Of a stretch of DNA of 64,000 nucleotides, positions 43,397-51,552 are shown one piece after another. Location of the stretch: the IMG/VR virus record IMGVR_UViG_3300049846_001393, positions 1 to 64,000 of that record. One strand, written 5' to 3'. How positions within the stretch are numbered: the first letter of the stretch is position 1; every line of letters begins with the position of its first letter. The notes beneath the pieces are model-generated. The model was given only the letters and a program-made list of their open reading frames with translations, ran no database searches and had not been told where the DNA came from. The stretch is from a virus. A program made the position numbers and the translations under genes.

Positions 43397-44116
43397 TTAT
43401 AGGTAACGAACGTCAACACCACGGTTACGAGCGCCGAAAACATCAGCGGCAACAGAACCAGTTGTGGTGTGGTCATCATTGCGGACATTGGACATTGCAG
43501 TCTCGGGGATTACGTCAGCCTCAGCCTCACCATTCTCGTCCTCATCGGCGCGAGCGGTGGAAGCAACAGCCTTCCAATCCTCAATAACTGCCTCAAATGC
43601 GTCGTCCTCCATCGCTACCCAGCGATCAAGGTTGGCATCAATGTAATCATCTGCGAACGGAGCCGCAGTCTTTACTGCCTCGCGGCGAGCCTCACGACGG
43701 GCCTGAACCAGTGCAGCCTGCTCAATAGCAGCAGCCTCAGCATCTAGATAAGCAACAAGCTCATCATACTTTGCCTCAGCAGCAGCAACACGGATTTCAG
43801 CCTTATCAAGGTCTGCCTGTAGCTCGGCAATCTGACCATCCAATTCAGTACGAGCCTGAGAAGTACGAAGCTCCTCAATCTCTGACTGCAGCTCAGCGAC
43901 CTTAGTCTCGGCAGCAGCCTGAAGAGGGGCGACAGCCTCGGTTACAGCAGCAGTAAACTCATCTTCGGTATAAGTCTTCATGTCACCCCCTCCAATGGAG
44001 TAATCATTATTGTTAATGGAAATATCCTCATTGCAGAAGGGACAATCCTCTGCAATGTGATCGGCGGTTTCCGGCTTCTCTTTTAAGAGTAGATCATGAA
44101 AATCTTTAAGAATCAT
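43397..44116 (-). CDS. Scaffold-like protein with possible internal start
   Basis: A 239-residue protein from ATG 44116 (AAAGG upstream). The first ~45 residues contain DHIAEDCPFCNEDI, a CxxC motif. A second in-frame ATG at 43981 has a very strong GGAGGGGG site and would yield a ~194-residue form beginning KTYTEDEF. That region is a long acidic coiled coil (LQAAAETKVAELQSEIEEL and following), rich in Ala/Glu/Gln as in capsid scaffolds, and ends in a more ordered GARNRGVDVRYL. It lies between the protease-like gene and the decoration and capsid genes. Confidence 0.72.
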   Translation of the reverse strand: MILKDFHDLLLKEKPETADHIAEDCPFCNEDISINNNDYSIGGGDMKTYTEDEFTAAVTEAVAPLQAAAETKVAELQSEIEELRTSQARTELDGQIAELQADLDKAEIRVAAAEAKYDELVAYLDAEAAAIEQAALVQARREARREAVKTAAPFADDYIDANLDRWVAMEDDAFEAVIEDWKAVASTARADEDENGEAEADVIPETAMSNVRNDDHTTTGSVAADVFGARNRGVDVRYL

Positions 44117-44142
44117 AACTTTACCTTTCACGCCTGAAACAA

Positions 44143-44168
44143 TAACGACTATGCGTAATTAAATTAAA
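44143..44168 (-). promoter_or_regulatory. Candidate late promoter before scaffold gene
   Basis: On the minus strand TTTAAT (44163-44168), 14 bases, then TCGTTA (44143-44148). It has the same spacing as the elements before the major tail and chaperone genes. The surrounding TAGTCGTTATTG 12-mer also occurs at 32726-32737. The predicted start site is about 20 bases from the scaffold ATG. Confidence 0.5.
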
Positions 44169-44174
44169 CTAAAA

Positions 44175-44999
44175 TTAAAGAATTGTCCTAAAATTAAGGA
44201 CGGTTTTTTCTGCGAGATGAAGTGCAGAAGGAGCATTGTCGTTATCTGAAGCAACTTCTTTTGCATTAGTTAGGCTAAGAATCTCAAACATTAGAGACTC
44301 CCACTTAGCTGGATCTAGGTGAGGAACACTACTAGCAACCTCATCATAAACTCGCTGTTTTTCCTCGTCAGACGCAACCTCATCAATAGAAGCGTTCTTC
44401 CAACCTGGACGATCAGGTGGAAGAATTAAACCACCTGCTAAGAAAGTCGGATTATTCAACTGACGATAAGAAGCACGGCTCTTAATGTGGTCACAATAAT
44501 TTTCTGACATTGGGCCGGCATAATCAAAAGTTTGCCCACAGCCCATTGGGCCAGCACAAGTTACAGACTCAGAAACGCACTCCATTGACTGGTGAAGAGC
44601 GCCCATATCATAAGCCTTCTCAACCATTCCAAGCTCCTCTGGGAAGTAATACTTCCAGAAAACTGAGGCTGTTTCGATATAAGCATTCATCTCCTGATCT
44701 TTAGGATAGATCATTTCCGAACCAACATATGCACCAACGATATAGTTCTGCCTATGACCCATATTCATTGGTGAATAGTCAATGCTTGGCTTGGAAACAC
44801 GAAGATCTTCAAGAGACCAATACTGACCATTGCTATTAGCATTGTCAGCCTCAACATACTTGCCAATAATATATCTAAACATTGGGTTTGTCTTTATGAC
44901 ACTTGAAGCCCAATGGGAAGCCATATCACGATCATGATTAATAAGTTCAGCCGATGATGTGAAATAAAATGAGTTTGAGTTCTCTGTTAAAATCGTCAT
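44175..44999 (-). CDS. Capsid maturation protease-like protein
   Basis: A 274-residue protein between portal and scaffold, the usual place of the prohead protease. NMGHRQNYIVGAYVGSEMI supplies a candidate catalytic His, and MGALHQSMECVSES contains a candidate Ser after a helix, resembling the His/Ser arrangement of HK97-type proteases. A four-Cys segment (ECVSESVTCAGPMGCG ... ENYCDHIKSR) suggests an inserted zinc-binding loop. Start ATG 44999 is preferred; an in-frame TTG lies at 45032. The family is assigned mainly from position and these motifs. Confidence 0.6.
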   Translation of the reverse strand: MTILTENSNSFYFTSSAELINHDRDMASHWASSVIKTNPMFRYIIGKYVEADNANSNGQYWSLEDLRVSKPSIDYSPMNMGHRQNYIVGAYVGSEMIYPKDQEMNAYIETASVFWKYYFPEELGMVEKAYDMGALHQSMECVSESVTCAGPMGCGQTFDYAGPMSENYCDHIKSRASYRQLNNPTFLAGGLILPPDRPGWKNASIDEVASDEEKQRVYDEVASSVPHLDPAKWESLMFEILSLTNAKEVASDNDNAPSALHLAEKTVLNFRTIL

Positions 45000-45028
45000 A
45001 ATTGTTGAACGTCCTTTAAAACTACAAA

Positions 45029-46681
45029 TCAACTAGGCTTTACAACTGGGGTTGTAAACGATTCTGGATTAGTGCCACCAGTAGAACCACTACCATTTGG
45101 AGTGACAACACTACGTCCTTCTGGGTTTGCTGGGTTAACCGGATTTGGCGAAGAGAATGGAACATTAACTGGTGAGAAAATCTCATCCATAGTCTCTGCC
45201 TCACGCTGGCGCTTAATTGCCTCATCTTGTTCAAGAATGTCAAGTTCAGCAAGAATTGTTTCACGAGAAATATCGCCACGATCACGAAGCTGCTGCATGT
45301 AATTAGCAATATTTGGATCAAAGTCCAGAGCAATTCTTCTTGGATAGAAAGCCATCTTCGGCTCAGTCAAAAGCTGATCGTTCTTCATCCACATTGGGCG
45401 GAAAACGTTTCGCATGAACGAGTCACGAATATGGTCACGACGAGCCTCCATTGAAGAAGCAATAACCTTTAGAAGCTTCATTGAATCATCGGTTGCAGTA
45501 CCAGCAGCATAGTTGCCAGTTGATAGAATCTGATACATTCTTGCAGTAATACGTGAATCAATACCATTGTATCGCTCTGGAGCAAGAGTTTTATCAGTCT
45601 TTGGAGTAATGATTTCAATATTCAGACGATGGTCACCAACAATAATTGGAACACGAGAAGTTGTCTGAACCTGAGCACTTAATTGCTCCAACTCTTGCGG
45701 TCGGGCAGGATGGTCTTTGTCGCCTTTCTTAATCAAGATAATAGCATTAGTGCTTCCGAGGATTGCTGAACGGTCCATCTCGCGAAGCTGCTGCTTGAGA
45801 TCAAGAAGCTCGAACACCGACTCCATACGCACAGAAGCGAAACGCTGATAATGGGGGCGTGTTGATGTGATGCGCCAAACATTCTCTGGTCTTAGTAGAT
45901 ACATTCTGCTTTCTATCGCAGTCTGGCCAGTAAGCTCCATAAGATATCTAAGCTCATCTCTACCAGCATCCCTAATAGCGGGATTAGTTGAATTCCAAGG
46001 CTCATATTTTCTTTCAATCAACTGATTTACAATCAGATCAGAAGTATTATAACCAGCAAGAGTATCAAACTCCTGCGACTCTGACTTATCAGCAAGATAA
46101 ACCAATCTTTCCTGATTGAACATGAAGTTTCCAACAGGAATAACCTTCATAGGATCAAGATAGGTAATACCCTGAGGAACAAGAAGATCTTTATACTCCT
46201 TCTTCCTTCCCTTACCCTTAACCTTATAAGATTTTCTAGTATAAAGAACTGCGGGATAGCACTGAGAAATAGTGAACAGCTCTCTCCATCCTTCACGAAG
46301 ACGTTCTGGAAGATCGATCTCATCAACAATCTGATTCCAGATATTCTGCTCGTTCTCGTCATCACATTCCATAGCAATGCGCTTGAAAGCTAACTGCTCA
46401 GTAGTCTCAACTACGTTAGAAACAGCATCATCTCTTTCAACTGCCTGCTGAGCAATCTGGAACTTGTCAAAAATGCTAGAAGGATTCACATACCTATCAC
46501 GATCAAAGATCGTCCTTCTACGAGAAGCGCCCTGAGAATTAACAGCCCAACGGCGAATAGCAGCAACCTCAGGATGGCTCATAATTTCACTCCTGATTTC
46601 AGGTGTCATAGATACACCATCTTCAGCAATAAAAGAAATACCAAACTCTGGATCAAACTCAATTTCTGAACCTTCAGGCAT
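45029..46681 (-). CDS. Portal protein
   Basis: A 550-residue portal. It has the usual helical hip and stem: WRELFTISQCYPAVLYTRKSY, a Lys-rich insert, YLDPMKVIPVGNFMF, then ELLDLKQQLREMDRSAILGSTNAIILIKKG and RRIALDFDPNIANYMQQLRDRGDISRETILAELDI. A Pro/Asn/Gly-rich C-terminal tail (~35 residues) is probably disordered. AAGGGG precedes ATG 46681. It follows the terminase genes and precedes the protease-like and scaffold genes, the canonical order. Confidence 0.88.
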   Translation of the reverse strand: MPEGSEIEFDPEFGISFIAEDGVSMTPEIRSEIMSHPEVAAIRRWAVNSQGASRRRTIFDRDRYVNPSSIFDKFQIAQQAVERDDAVSNVVETTEQLAFKRIAMECDDENEQNIWNQIVDEIDLPERLREGWRELFTISQCYPAVLYTRKSYKVKGKGRKKEYKDLLVPQGITYLDPMKVIPVGNFMFNQERLVYLADKSESQEFDTLAGYNTSDLIVNQLIERKYEPWNSTNPAIRDAGRDELRYLMELTGQTAIESRMYLLRPENVWRITSTRPHYQRFASVRMESVFELLDLKQQLREMDRSAILGSTNAIILIKKGDKDHPARPQELEQLSAQVQTTSRVPIIVGDHRLNIEIITPKTDKTLAPERYNGIDSRITARMYQILSTGNYAAGTATDDSMKLLKVIASSMEARRDHIRDSFMRNVFRPMWMKNDQLLTEPKMAFYPRRIALDFDPNIANYMQQLRDRGDISRETILAELDILEQDEAIKRQREAETMDEIFSPVNVPFSSPNPVNPANPEGRSVVTPNGSGSTGGTNPESFTTPVVKPS

Positions 46682-46683
46682 TT

Positions 46684-46986
46684 TTACCCCTTACTCATTT
46701 CCCACTCGGAAGTATTAATTGATGCTACTCTTGACCAAATTTTAAACTGAAAATCAGTCTCTTTCAGAAATGGAACAATCTCCTCAAACTTAAAATCATT
46801 TAAAAGACGATTCTTAGATGAACCTATCAGATTGTTCATATAAGTTGCTCTAGCTGAAAATCCAGAAAGTTTCTTAAGAATTCTTGAAGGATCATCCAAG
46901 TTTCCAAATTCACCCATTTCCCTCAAATAACCCAAAAGTTCCTCTCGCCAACCCTTAACTACCTCTTCTGAAGAGTTTTTTTCCAT
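46684..46986 (-). CDS. Small hypothetical protein between terminase and portal
   Basis: A 100-residue charged, helical protein (VVKGWREELLGYLREMGEFGNLDDPSRILKKLSGF). GGAGG precedes ATG 46986. It begins inside the 3' end of the Cys-containing gene upstream and ends 3 bp before the portal gene. Unknown function; possibly a packaging accessory. Confidence 0.6.
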   Translation of the reverse strand: MEKNSSEEVVKGWREELLGYLREMGEFGNLDDPSRILKKLSGFSARATYMNNLIGSSKNRLLNDFKFEEIVPFLKETDFQFKIWSRVASINTSEWEMSKG

Positions 46987-47234
46987 TTTCTACCTCCATT
47001 TACGTCATTCAACCCGTTGAAATCAATTGCAGACTTTACAGCATCAGCAAGTGTTGGTGATCGCAAAATAAAACATTCGAACGGATATACCAGTTCTATA
47101 TAGAAAGTATTTTTTATAGAACTATTTACAACAATGAACCAGTCAGAAAAGCATTCATCGCATACCCAAAACTTTATAGAACCCTCTAATCCTCTAAGCT
47201 TTGGATAATCTGATCCGCACTGAATACAGGCGAT
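46959..47234 (-). CDS. Zinc-ribbon-like protein, start unresolved
   Basis: A ~90-residue frame after the terminase gene that looks like real coding. CIQC ... CDEC forms a four-Cys zinc ribbon over ~25 residues. It is followed by aromatic beta strands (DWFIVVNSSI, TFYIELVYPFECFIL) and a basic end. There is no ATG, GTG or TTG between the terminase stop (47236) and the first Cys. Translation would therefore use an ATC/ATT codon near 47234-47220, or start inside the terminase gene. Coordinates give the core only. Confidence 0.5.
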   Translation of the reverse strand: MACIQCGSDYPKLRGLEGSIKFWVCDECFSDWFIVVNSSIKNTFYIELVYPFECFILRSPTLADAVKSAIDFNGLNDVNGGRKWKKTLQKR

Positions 47235-47235
47235 G

Positions 47236-48858
47236 CTAGAGAAATAGCATTGGAGGTGGCTCCCACTGCCTGTCGTTGCTGTTGATGAAGTCTTCGATAA
47301 CTTGCTGCTGGAACGCAAGAACTGCCATACGACACGCATCAAGTGTGTGAAAGTTTCCATTGCTAAAGATCCTTTTCCTACCATAAGAGTCCATAGCCGC
47401 CTTAGCAAAACTCCAAGTCTGCCCCTGAAACTCAGCAATAATAGACTTATCGTAAGGAAGTATAAGCGTCTGTTCATCTACCATACCCCTAAGAATATCG
47501 GTACTCCACTCAAGAACATTCCTATGAATTGCAGCCTCTTTATAACCATCTGGAGAATTCTCATCAATAGTAATTGAATCATCAAATTCTGCAATAATCT
47601 TTTCAGAAAAGTTATAGCCCTTGATTCTTGATGTTAGATTTTTAAGATTAGGATCTTCCCTAGTTGCTTTCTGAACATAATCAAACAAAGGCAAACCAGC
47701 TCCAGTTGAGTCCATTGCAAAAGCGACTGGCCTATAGAGATCAAGAAGATGAAGAATCGCAGCAGCCTGATCTGGAGCAGCAACCTTCTTTAGAAGAATT
47801 CTTGCAAGAAGTTTAAGACAAGTCTTACCTTTTCTAGTTTTGTTATCTTCAGCAAAGATTACAATAGAACTAGGAGCAATAGTCCAACCAAGGTCCATGC
47901 CAATCCAAAAACGCTTATAAGATCTATGATTTCCTGGAAGATCTAGAAGAGGAATAATTGAACCATACTCACGTACAGCAGCCTCATCAATCTCTAAAGA
48001 TGTGTATTCAAATTCGTTATAATTGCTTCCAACATCAACATCAGTAGCAGCCATAAGACGGTAAAGTACAAAGATTGGTGAGTTCTGGTCACCGGGCAAA
48101 CCAAGAATATTACGTCGATAATCAACAGAATCTACGTGACCACCATACTCTTGAATCTTTTGCTCACGCTCTTCTGTAGTCCAGTTTGGGCGAAACATTG
48201 CCGGTAAAGCATGAACTTTCCAACCACTATCTGGCTGACAACGCTCATCGAAACCACCACCAACACCACGGGTTACCCCATGAGCACGCCAACGAGCACG
48301 GGGATTCTGGATCTTTACAGTCTCAATAATTTCTGCCCAAGCCTGTTCAGGGAAATCCGAAGCCTCGTCCTGTTCAAGCCAAAGAGGGTGAGTACCCTTC
48401 AAACCCTTACCATCACGCTGAGGAATACGGCCAATAATTCGACCTCCGTTGACAAAGTTAATCATGAAAGGTCTGTGCTTAATGCCACCACGACCCTTAG
48501 CAATCATCTCTCTTGCAAGCCTATTGTTAGTATATAGAGATTCAATGTTGTCGGTAACAGCATCAAGATGGATACCCTCTGGCGCTGTGATGACCATTTC
48601 TTCACCAGGGCAAACAAATGGGAAAGCGTAGGCCCTGAACTTGATTGACAACGATTTGCCAACTGAACGACTGCCTCTGTCAATCTGCTTCTGATCTTTA
48701 CATCTCCACCAGAACCACTGCACAGGCCAAGCCCTAAAAACGCTGTCATCCTGCGTTTCGTCAAGAAAAGAAAATTCTGCTAGATCAAGGCCAGACTCAT
48801 CTTGAAGTATAGAAAATAGGTAGCATTCCTCTTCTGAGAGATTCTCATAAACACTCAT
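47236..48858 (-). CDS. terL: Terminase large subunit
   Basis: A 540-residue DNA-packaging motor and nuclease. The ATPase domain has a Walker A-like GSRSVGKS (residues ~62-69), an adenine-side FVCPGEEMVITAPE, and Walker B PLWLEQDEASDFP (~170-180). The RNase H-like nuclease domain supplies acidic residues in GMDLGW (~321), AMDSTGAG (~381) and LDACRMAV (~508). GGTGG precedes ATG 48858. It lies directly after the HTH protein that is the best small-subunit candidate. Confidence 0.92.
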   Translation of the reverse strand: MSVYENLSEEECYLFSILQDESGLDLAEFSFLDETQDDSVFRAWPVQWFWWRCKDQKQIDRGSRSVGKSLSIKFRAYAFPFVCPGEEMVITAPEGIHLDAVTDNIESLYTNNRLAREMIAKGRGGIKHRPFMINFVNGGRIIGRIPQRDGKGLKGTHPLWLEQDEASDFPEQAWAEIIETVKIQNPRARWRAHGVTRGVGGGFDERCQPDSGWKVHALPAMFRPNWTTEEREQKIQEYGGHVDSVDYRRNILGLPGDQNSPIFVLYRLMAATDVDVGSNYNEFEYTSLEIDEAAVREYGSIIPLLDLPGNHRSYKRFWIGMDLGWTIAPSSIVIFAEDNKTRKGKTCLKLLARILLKKVAAPDQAAAILHLLDLYRPVAFAMDSTGAGLPLFDYVQKATREDPNLKNLTSRIKGYNFSEKIIAEFDDSITIDENSPDGYKEAAIHRNVLEWSTDILRGMVDEQTLILPYDKSIIAEFQGQTWSFAKAAMDSYGRKRIFSNGNFHTLDACRMAVLAFQQQVIEDFINSNDRQWEPPPMLFL

Positions 48859-49371
48859 CTAGCCACCAATCATTTTTTTATACCAAGAGGTTGCAGTCTC
48901 TGGATTCTTAATCAAAAGTGAATTAAAAGCATTTAAAACTATATAAATTCTATACTCAAGAAAATAAGATGGATGCTTGTTAAATGCAACAGCAATTTTT
49001 TCAATTACCTCTATAGAAGGAGAATCTTGTCCAGTTAAAAGTCTCTGTATATGAGACTTGCTTAAACCAGTCTTCACATTCAAAGAACGAACAGATCTTC
49101 CACCAGCCAAAACTTTAAAAGCCTTATCAAACTCTGCTGAAGAGTAGTCCCTGTCAAGTATCTTATTAAGTCTTTCTAAGCCATCTGTCTTAGTGAGACT
49201 CGGTCTCTTCCCAGGGGTAGAAACTTTTCGCTCAGACTTCAGAACATCGCCAAGCATCTTGATGAATACATCGTCATGTTCTATTGCATCAGACCAATCG
49301 ACGCCATCAATGCTTGGATACATTGACTTAATTTTTTCGTATCTCTTGTCCCAAGAAGTTTTCTTTGACAT
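48859..49371 (-). CDS. HTH protein, candidate terminase small subunit
   Basis: A 170-residue protein. The N-terminal half is charged and helical. Residues ~90-135 form a Cro/C1-like helix-turn-helix (RSLNVKTGLSKSHIQRLLTGQ), followed by VIEKIAVAFNKHPSYFLEYRIYIVLNAF, as in XRE-type domains. It lies immediately upstream of the terminase large subunit with no gap, the place of small subunits, which usually bind DNA through an HTH. It could instead be a regulator. The 49.4-50.0 kb protein is the competing small-subunit candidate. Confidence 0.6.
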   Translation of the reverse strand: MSKKTSWDKRYEKIKSMYPSIDGVDWSDAIEHDDVFIKMLGDVLKSERKVSTPGKRPSLTKTDGLERLNKILDRDYSSAEFDKAFKVLAGGRSVRSLNVKTGLSKSHIQRLLTGQDSPSIEVIEKIAVAFNKHPSYFLEYRIYIVLNAFNSLLIKNPETATSWYKKMIGG

Positions 49372-50024
49372 TATAGATCACGAATCCAAGTTGCTTGATT
49401 TTTTCTAAGTGCCTTATCAATTTCTTCAAACTCTTCAAATCTGCCCTTAAACCAATCAACTAGATTTTGCAGATTTGCACCAAACTCTTTTCTTTCAGAA
49501 TCAGAAGAATTCTCATAAAGAGTTATCAGTGCTCTTGCTTCCATTAGCAATTCGATTGCTTTTGCAGCTTGCTCATTCCTTGAAATACCAAACTCTTTTG
49601 CCCTGATTCCAAGCATCTGAATATATTCAGCTATAGAATCGCCCTTATCCTTATCACGAGTTGACTTATCGATACCAAGATCCTTTTTAATTCCTCGGAT
49701 CTCTCTTGAATATGTCTCAATAGACTTCTGAACTTCAGTTGGATTAATCTTACGACCATAATAGTCTTCTTCTGCAAGAATCCATATACCCCAACGATAA
49801 CACATAAGTTCCATAACAAGAATTCTGTCAAGCTCCAAAATATCTGAAACGTTTTTAAACTTGTTATCAGTCAAGTACCTCTTATGAACTTGATCATAGT
49901 AATCAGCTTCAGACTGATTCATTACTTTGATCGTAGCCCCAGATGGAGTAGTAACATCTACGCCAAGAACTAGACCCTCGTCATCATCATCAATTATCTG
50001 GCTAATATCGAAATCGTCAGTCAT
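49371..50024 (-). CDS. Hypothetical packaging-region protein (alternative small terminase)
   Basis: A 217-residue protein with an acidic N-terminus (DDDDEG), a helical middle and a coiled-coil-like second half (VQKSIETYSREIRGIKKDLGI and LQNLVDWFKGRFEEFEEIDKALRKNQ). AGG precedes ATG 50024. The helix-rich build and its position two genes before the terminase resemble small terminase subunits or associated proteins of actinophages, but no HTH is obvious. It borders the glycan island. Confidence 0.55.
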   Translation of the reverse strand: MTDDFDISQIIDDDDEGLVLGVDVTTPSGATIKVMNQSEADYYDQVHKRYLTDNKFKNVSDILELDRILVMELMCYRWGIWILAEEDYYGRKINPTEVQKSIETYSREIRGIKKDLGIDKSTRDKDKGDSIAEYIQMLGIRAKEFGISRNEQAAKAIELLMEARALITLYENSSDSERKEFGANLQNLVDWFKGRFEEFEEIDKALRKNQATWIRDL

Positions 50025-50048
50025 GATACCTATCATTTACGAACTAAA

Positions 50049-50068
50049 TGTCCCAGTATTTAGGGACA
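50049..50068. terminator. Hairpin at the end of the glycan operon
   Basis: TGTCCC (50049-50054) pairs with GGGACA (50063-50068), extendable by two weaker pairs, around an 8-nt loop. It lies directly after the stop codon of the epimerase gene on the minus strand. It is not followed by a clean U-run, so it may be an attenuator, RNA-stabilising hairpin or operator rather than a full terminator. Confidence 0.35.
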
Positions 50069-51040
50069 CTAAATCATATCATTCATGACCTGATCATAAA
50101 CCCATGAATAAGTCTTCTCAAGGCCGGCCTTCAATGACTCACTCGGCTTCCACCCTAAAACCTCTTCAATCAAAGTGTTATCACTATTTCTACCTCGAAC
50201 ACCTTGAGGAGCTTCCAAATTGTAGACCCTCTGAAGATTGACGCCACCAATCTCCTCAACAATCGAAACAAGCTGATTAATTGAAACAAGTTCGCTGCTT
50301 CCAAGATTTAAAGGATCGTGATAAGAGCGGCTCATCATTCTTGATATACCATCAAGACATTCATCAACATAAAGGAAAGATCTGGTCTGATTGCCATCTC
50401 CCCAAATTTCAATAATTTTATCACCAGTAATTGCAGCAACTGCAACCTTTCGACAAATTGCTGCTGGAGCCTTTTCTCTCCCACCCTTGTAAGTGCCATA
50501 TGGACCAAAGATATTATGGAATCTAGCAATAACTGTTTCTAGGCCAGTCTCTAACCTATAAAACATAGCTATCTCTTCACCAAACAACTTCTCCATCCCA
50601 TAGCCAGGCTCTGGATCTGCTGGCCAAGCATCTGTTTCTTTGAGAGAAACTTGCTCAATTTGCTGAATCTTGTCATTGTAAACACACGCAGATGAAGCAT
50701 AGAAAAACTGCGAAACCTCGTTCAGTTCTGATGCTCTCAGCATATTGATGGTCACAAGAGCTGACTGCATACAGTCAACCCTATGAGTTGCAATGAAACC
50801 CATACCACCCATATCTGCTGCTAGATTATAGACAACATCTGCACCAATCGTCTTATCGCAACAATTATCAAAATCTCTAAGATCGCAATCAGGTCTATTC
50901 TTAGCGTTACGATGAACCTGATACCACTCTTCAAGTGGCTTAATATCTACAGCGGTAACAGAATTACCTTTTGCCAAAAGTTTTTTAACAAGATGACCAC
51001 CGATGAAACCACCAGCACCAGCAACAACTACATTATTCAT
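50069..51040 (-). CDS. GDP-mannose 3,5-epimerase-like enzyme
   Basis: A 323-residue extended short-chain dehydrogenase. Residues 8-14 (GAGGFIG) bind NAD. NLAADMGGMGFI, FFYASSACVY (Ser116-Cys119), SLKETDAWPADP, YGMEK (Tyr147, Lys151), RFHNIFGPYGTYKGGREKAPAA (Lys190), GDGNQTRSF and VRGRNSDNT closely follow plant GDP-mannose 3,5-epimerase as I know it. They keep the Cys/Lys pair that epimerises C3 and C5. The expected products are GDP-L-galactose and GDP-L-gulose from host GDP-mannose. General UDP-glucose 4-epimerases lack the SSAC and GGREKAP blocks. It is the last gene of the glycan operon. Confidence 0.85.
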   Translation of the reverse strand: MNNVVVAGAGGFIGGHLVKKLLAKGNSVTAVDIKPLEEWYQVHRNAKNRPDCDLRDFDNCCDKTIGADVVYNLAADMGGMGFIATHRVDCMQSALVTINMLRASELNEVSQFFYASSACVYNDKIQQIEQVSLKETDAWPADPEPGYGMEKLFGEEIAMFYRLETGLETVIARFHNIFGPYGTYKGGREKAPAAICRKVAVAAITGDKIIEIWGDGNQTRSFLYVDECLDGISRMMSRSYHDPLNLGSSELVSINQLVSIVEEIGGVNLQRVYNLEAPQGVRGRNSDNTLIEEVLGWKPSESLKAGLEKTYSWVYDQVMNDMI

Positions 51041-51552
51041 GATTTACTCGCAATAAAAAGATCCATAGAACGATTAAGTTCAATATCAAAATTATATAAT
51101 CTTGACAAATTGTGAATATCTGCCATAGACGGATATCCCTCTTCTGAGCCAAACAGTCTTAAATCATCAACGATGACAATATGTGACTGATAAGACTTAA
51201 AAATAGTTATCAGTTCTCTTACTATAGGGGTTTCGGAAGGAGGCATAAGACCATCAGATCGATTCACATTATGTGCATCAAGAAACCATACAGCAGGCTC
51301 ATGGATATGAAACTCAAATAAATCAATCCAATCACTAGAATCACCATGAATTAATTTAATATTATTAGTGTTCCAAAATCTTTCAATACAAGAACGATAA
51401 AGATCTTCCATAAATTCAATAGAAATTACCTGCTTAAAATTTTGAGAAGCCCAAAAAGTTGTCTCACCAACAGCAGTCCCAGTCTCAACAAAAACATCTC
51501 TACCATCTTTGACAGATAATACTATATCATAAAATTCTTCTGGATTATTCAT
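51037..51552 (-). CDS. SAM-dependent methyltransferase-like protein
   Basis: A 171-residue Rossmann-like protein. FVETGTAVGETTFW is the glycine-rich SAM loop, ISIEFMEDLY the acidic end of strand 2, and IKLIHGDSSDWI and AVWFLDAHN follow as strands 4-5 (the last ending LDAH). This fits class I methyltransferases of the Methyltransf_24/TylF-like type. ATG overlaps neighbours on both sides (ATGA). Within the glycan island it would methylate a sugar or a glycosylated product; acceptor unknown. Confidence 0.65.
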   Translation of the reverse strand: MNNPEEFYDIVLSVKDGRDVFVETGTAVGETTFWASQNFKQVISIEFMEDLYRSCIERFWNTNNIKLIHGDSSDWIDLFEFHIHEPAVWFLDAHNVNRSDGLMPPSETPIVRELITIFKSYQSHIVIVDDLRLFGSEEGYPSMADIHNLSRLYNFDIELNRSMDLFIASKS

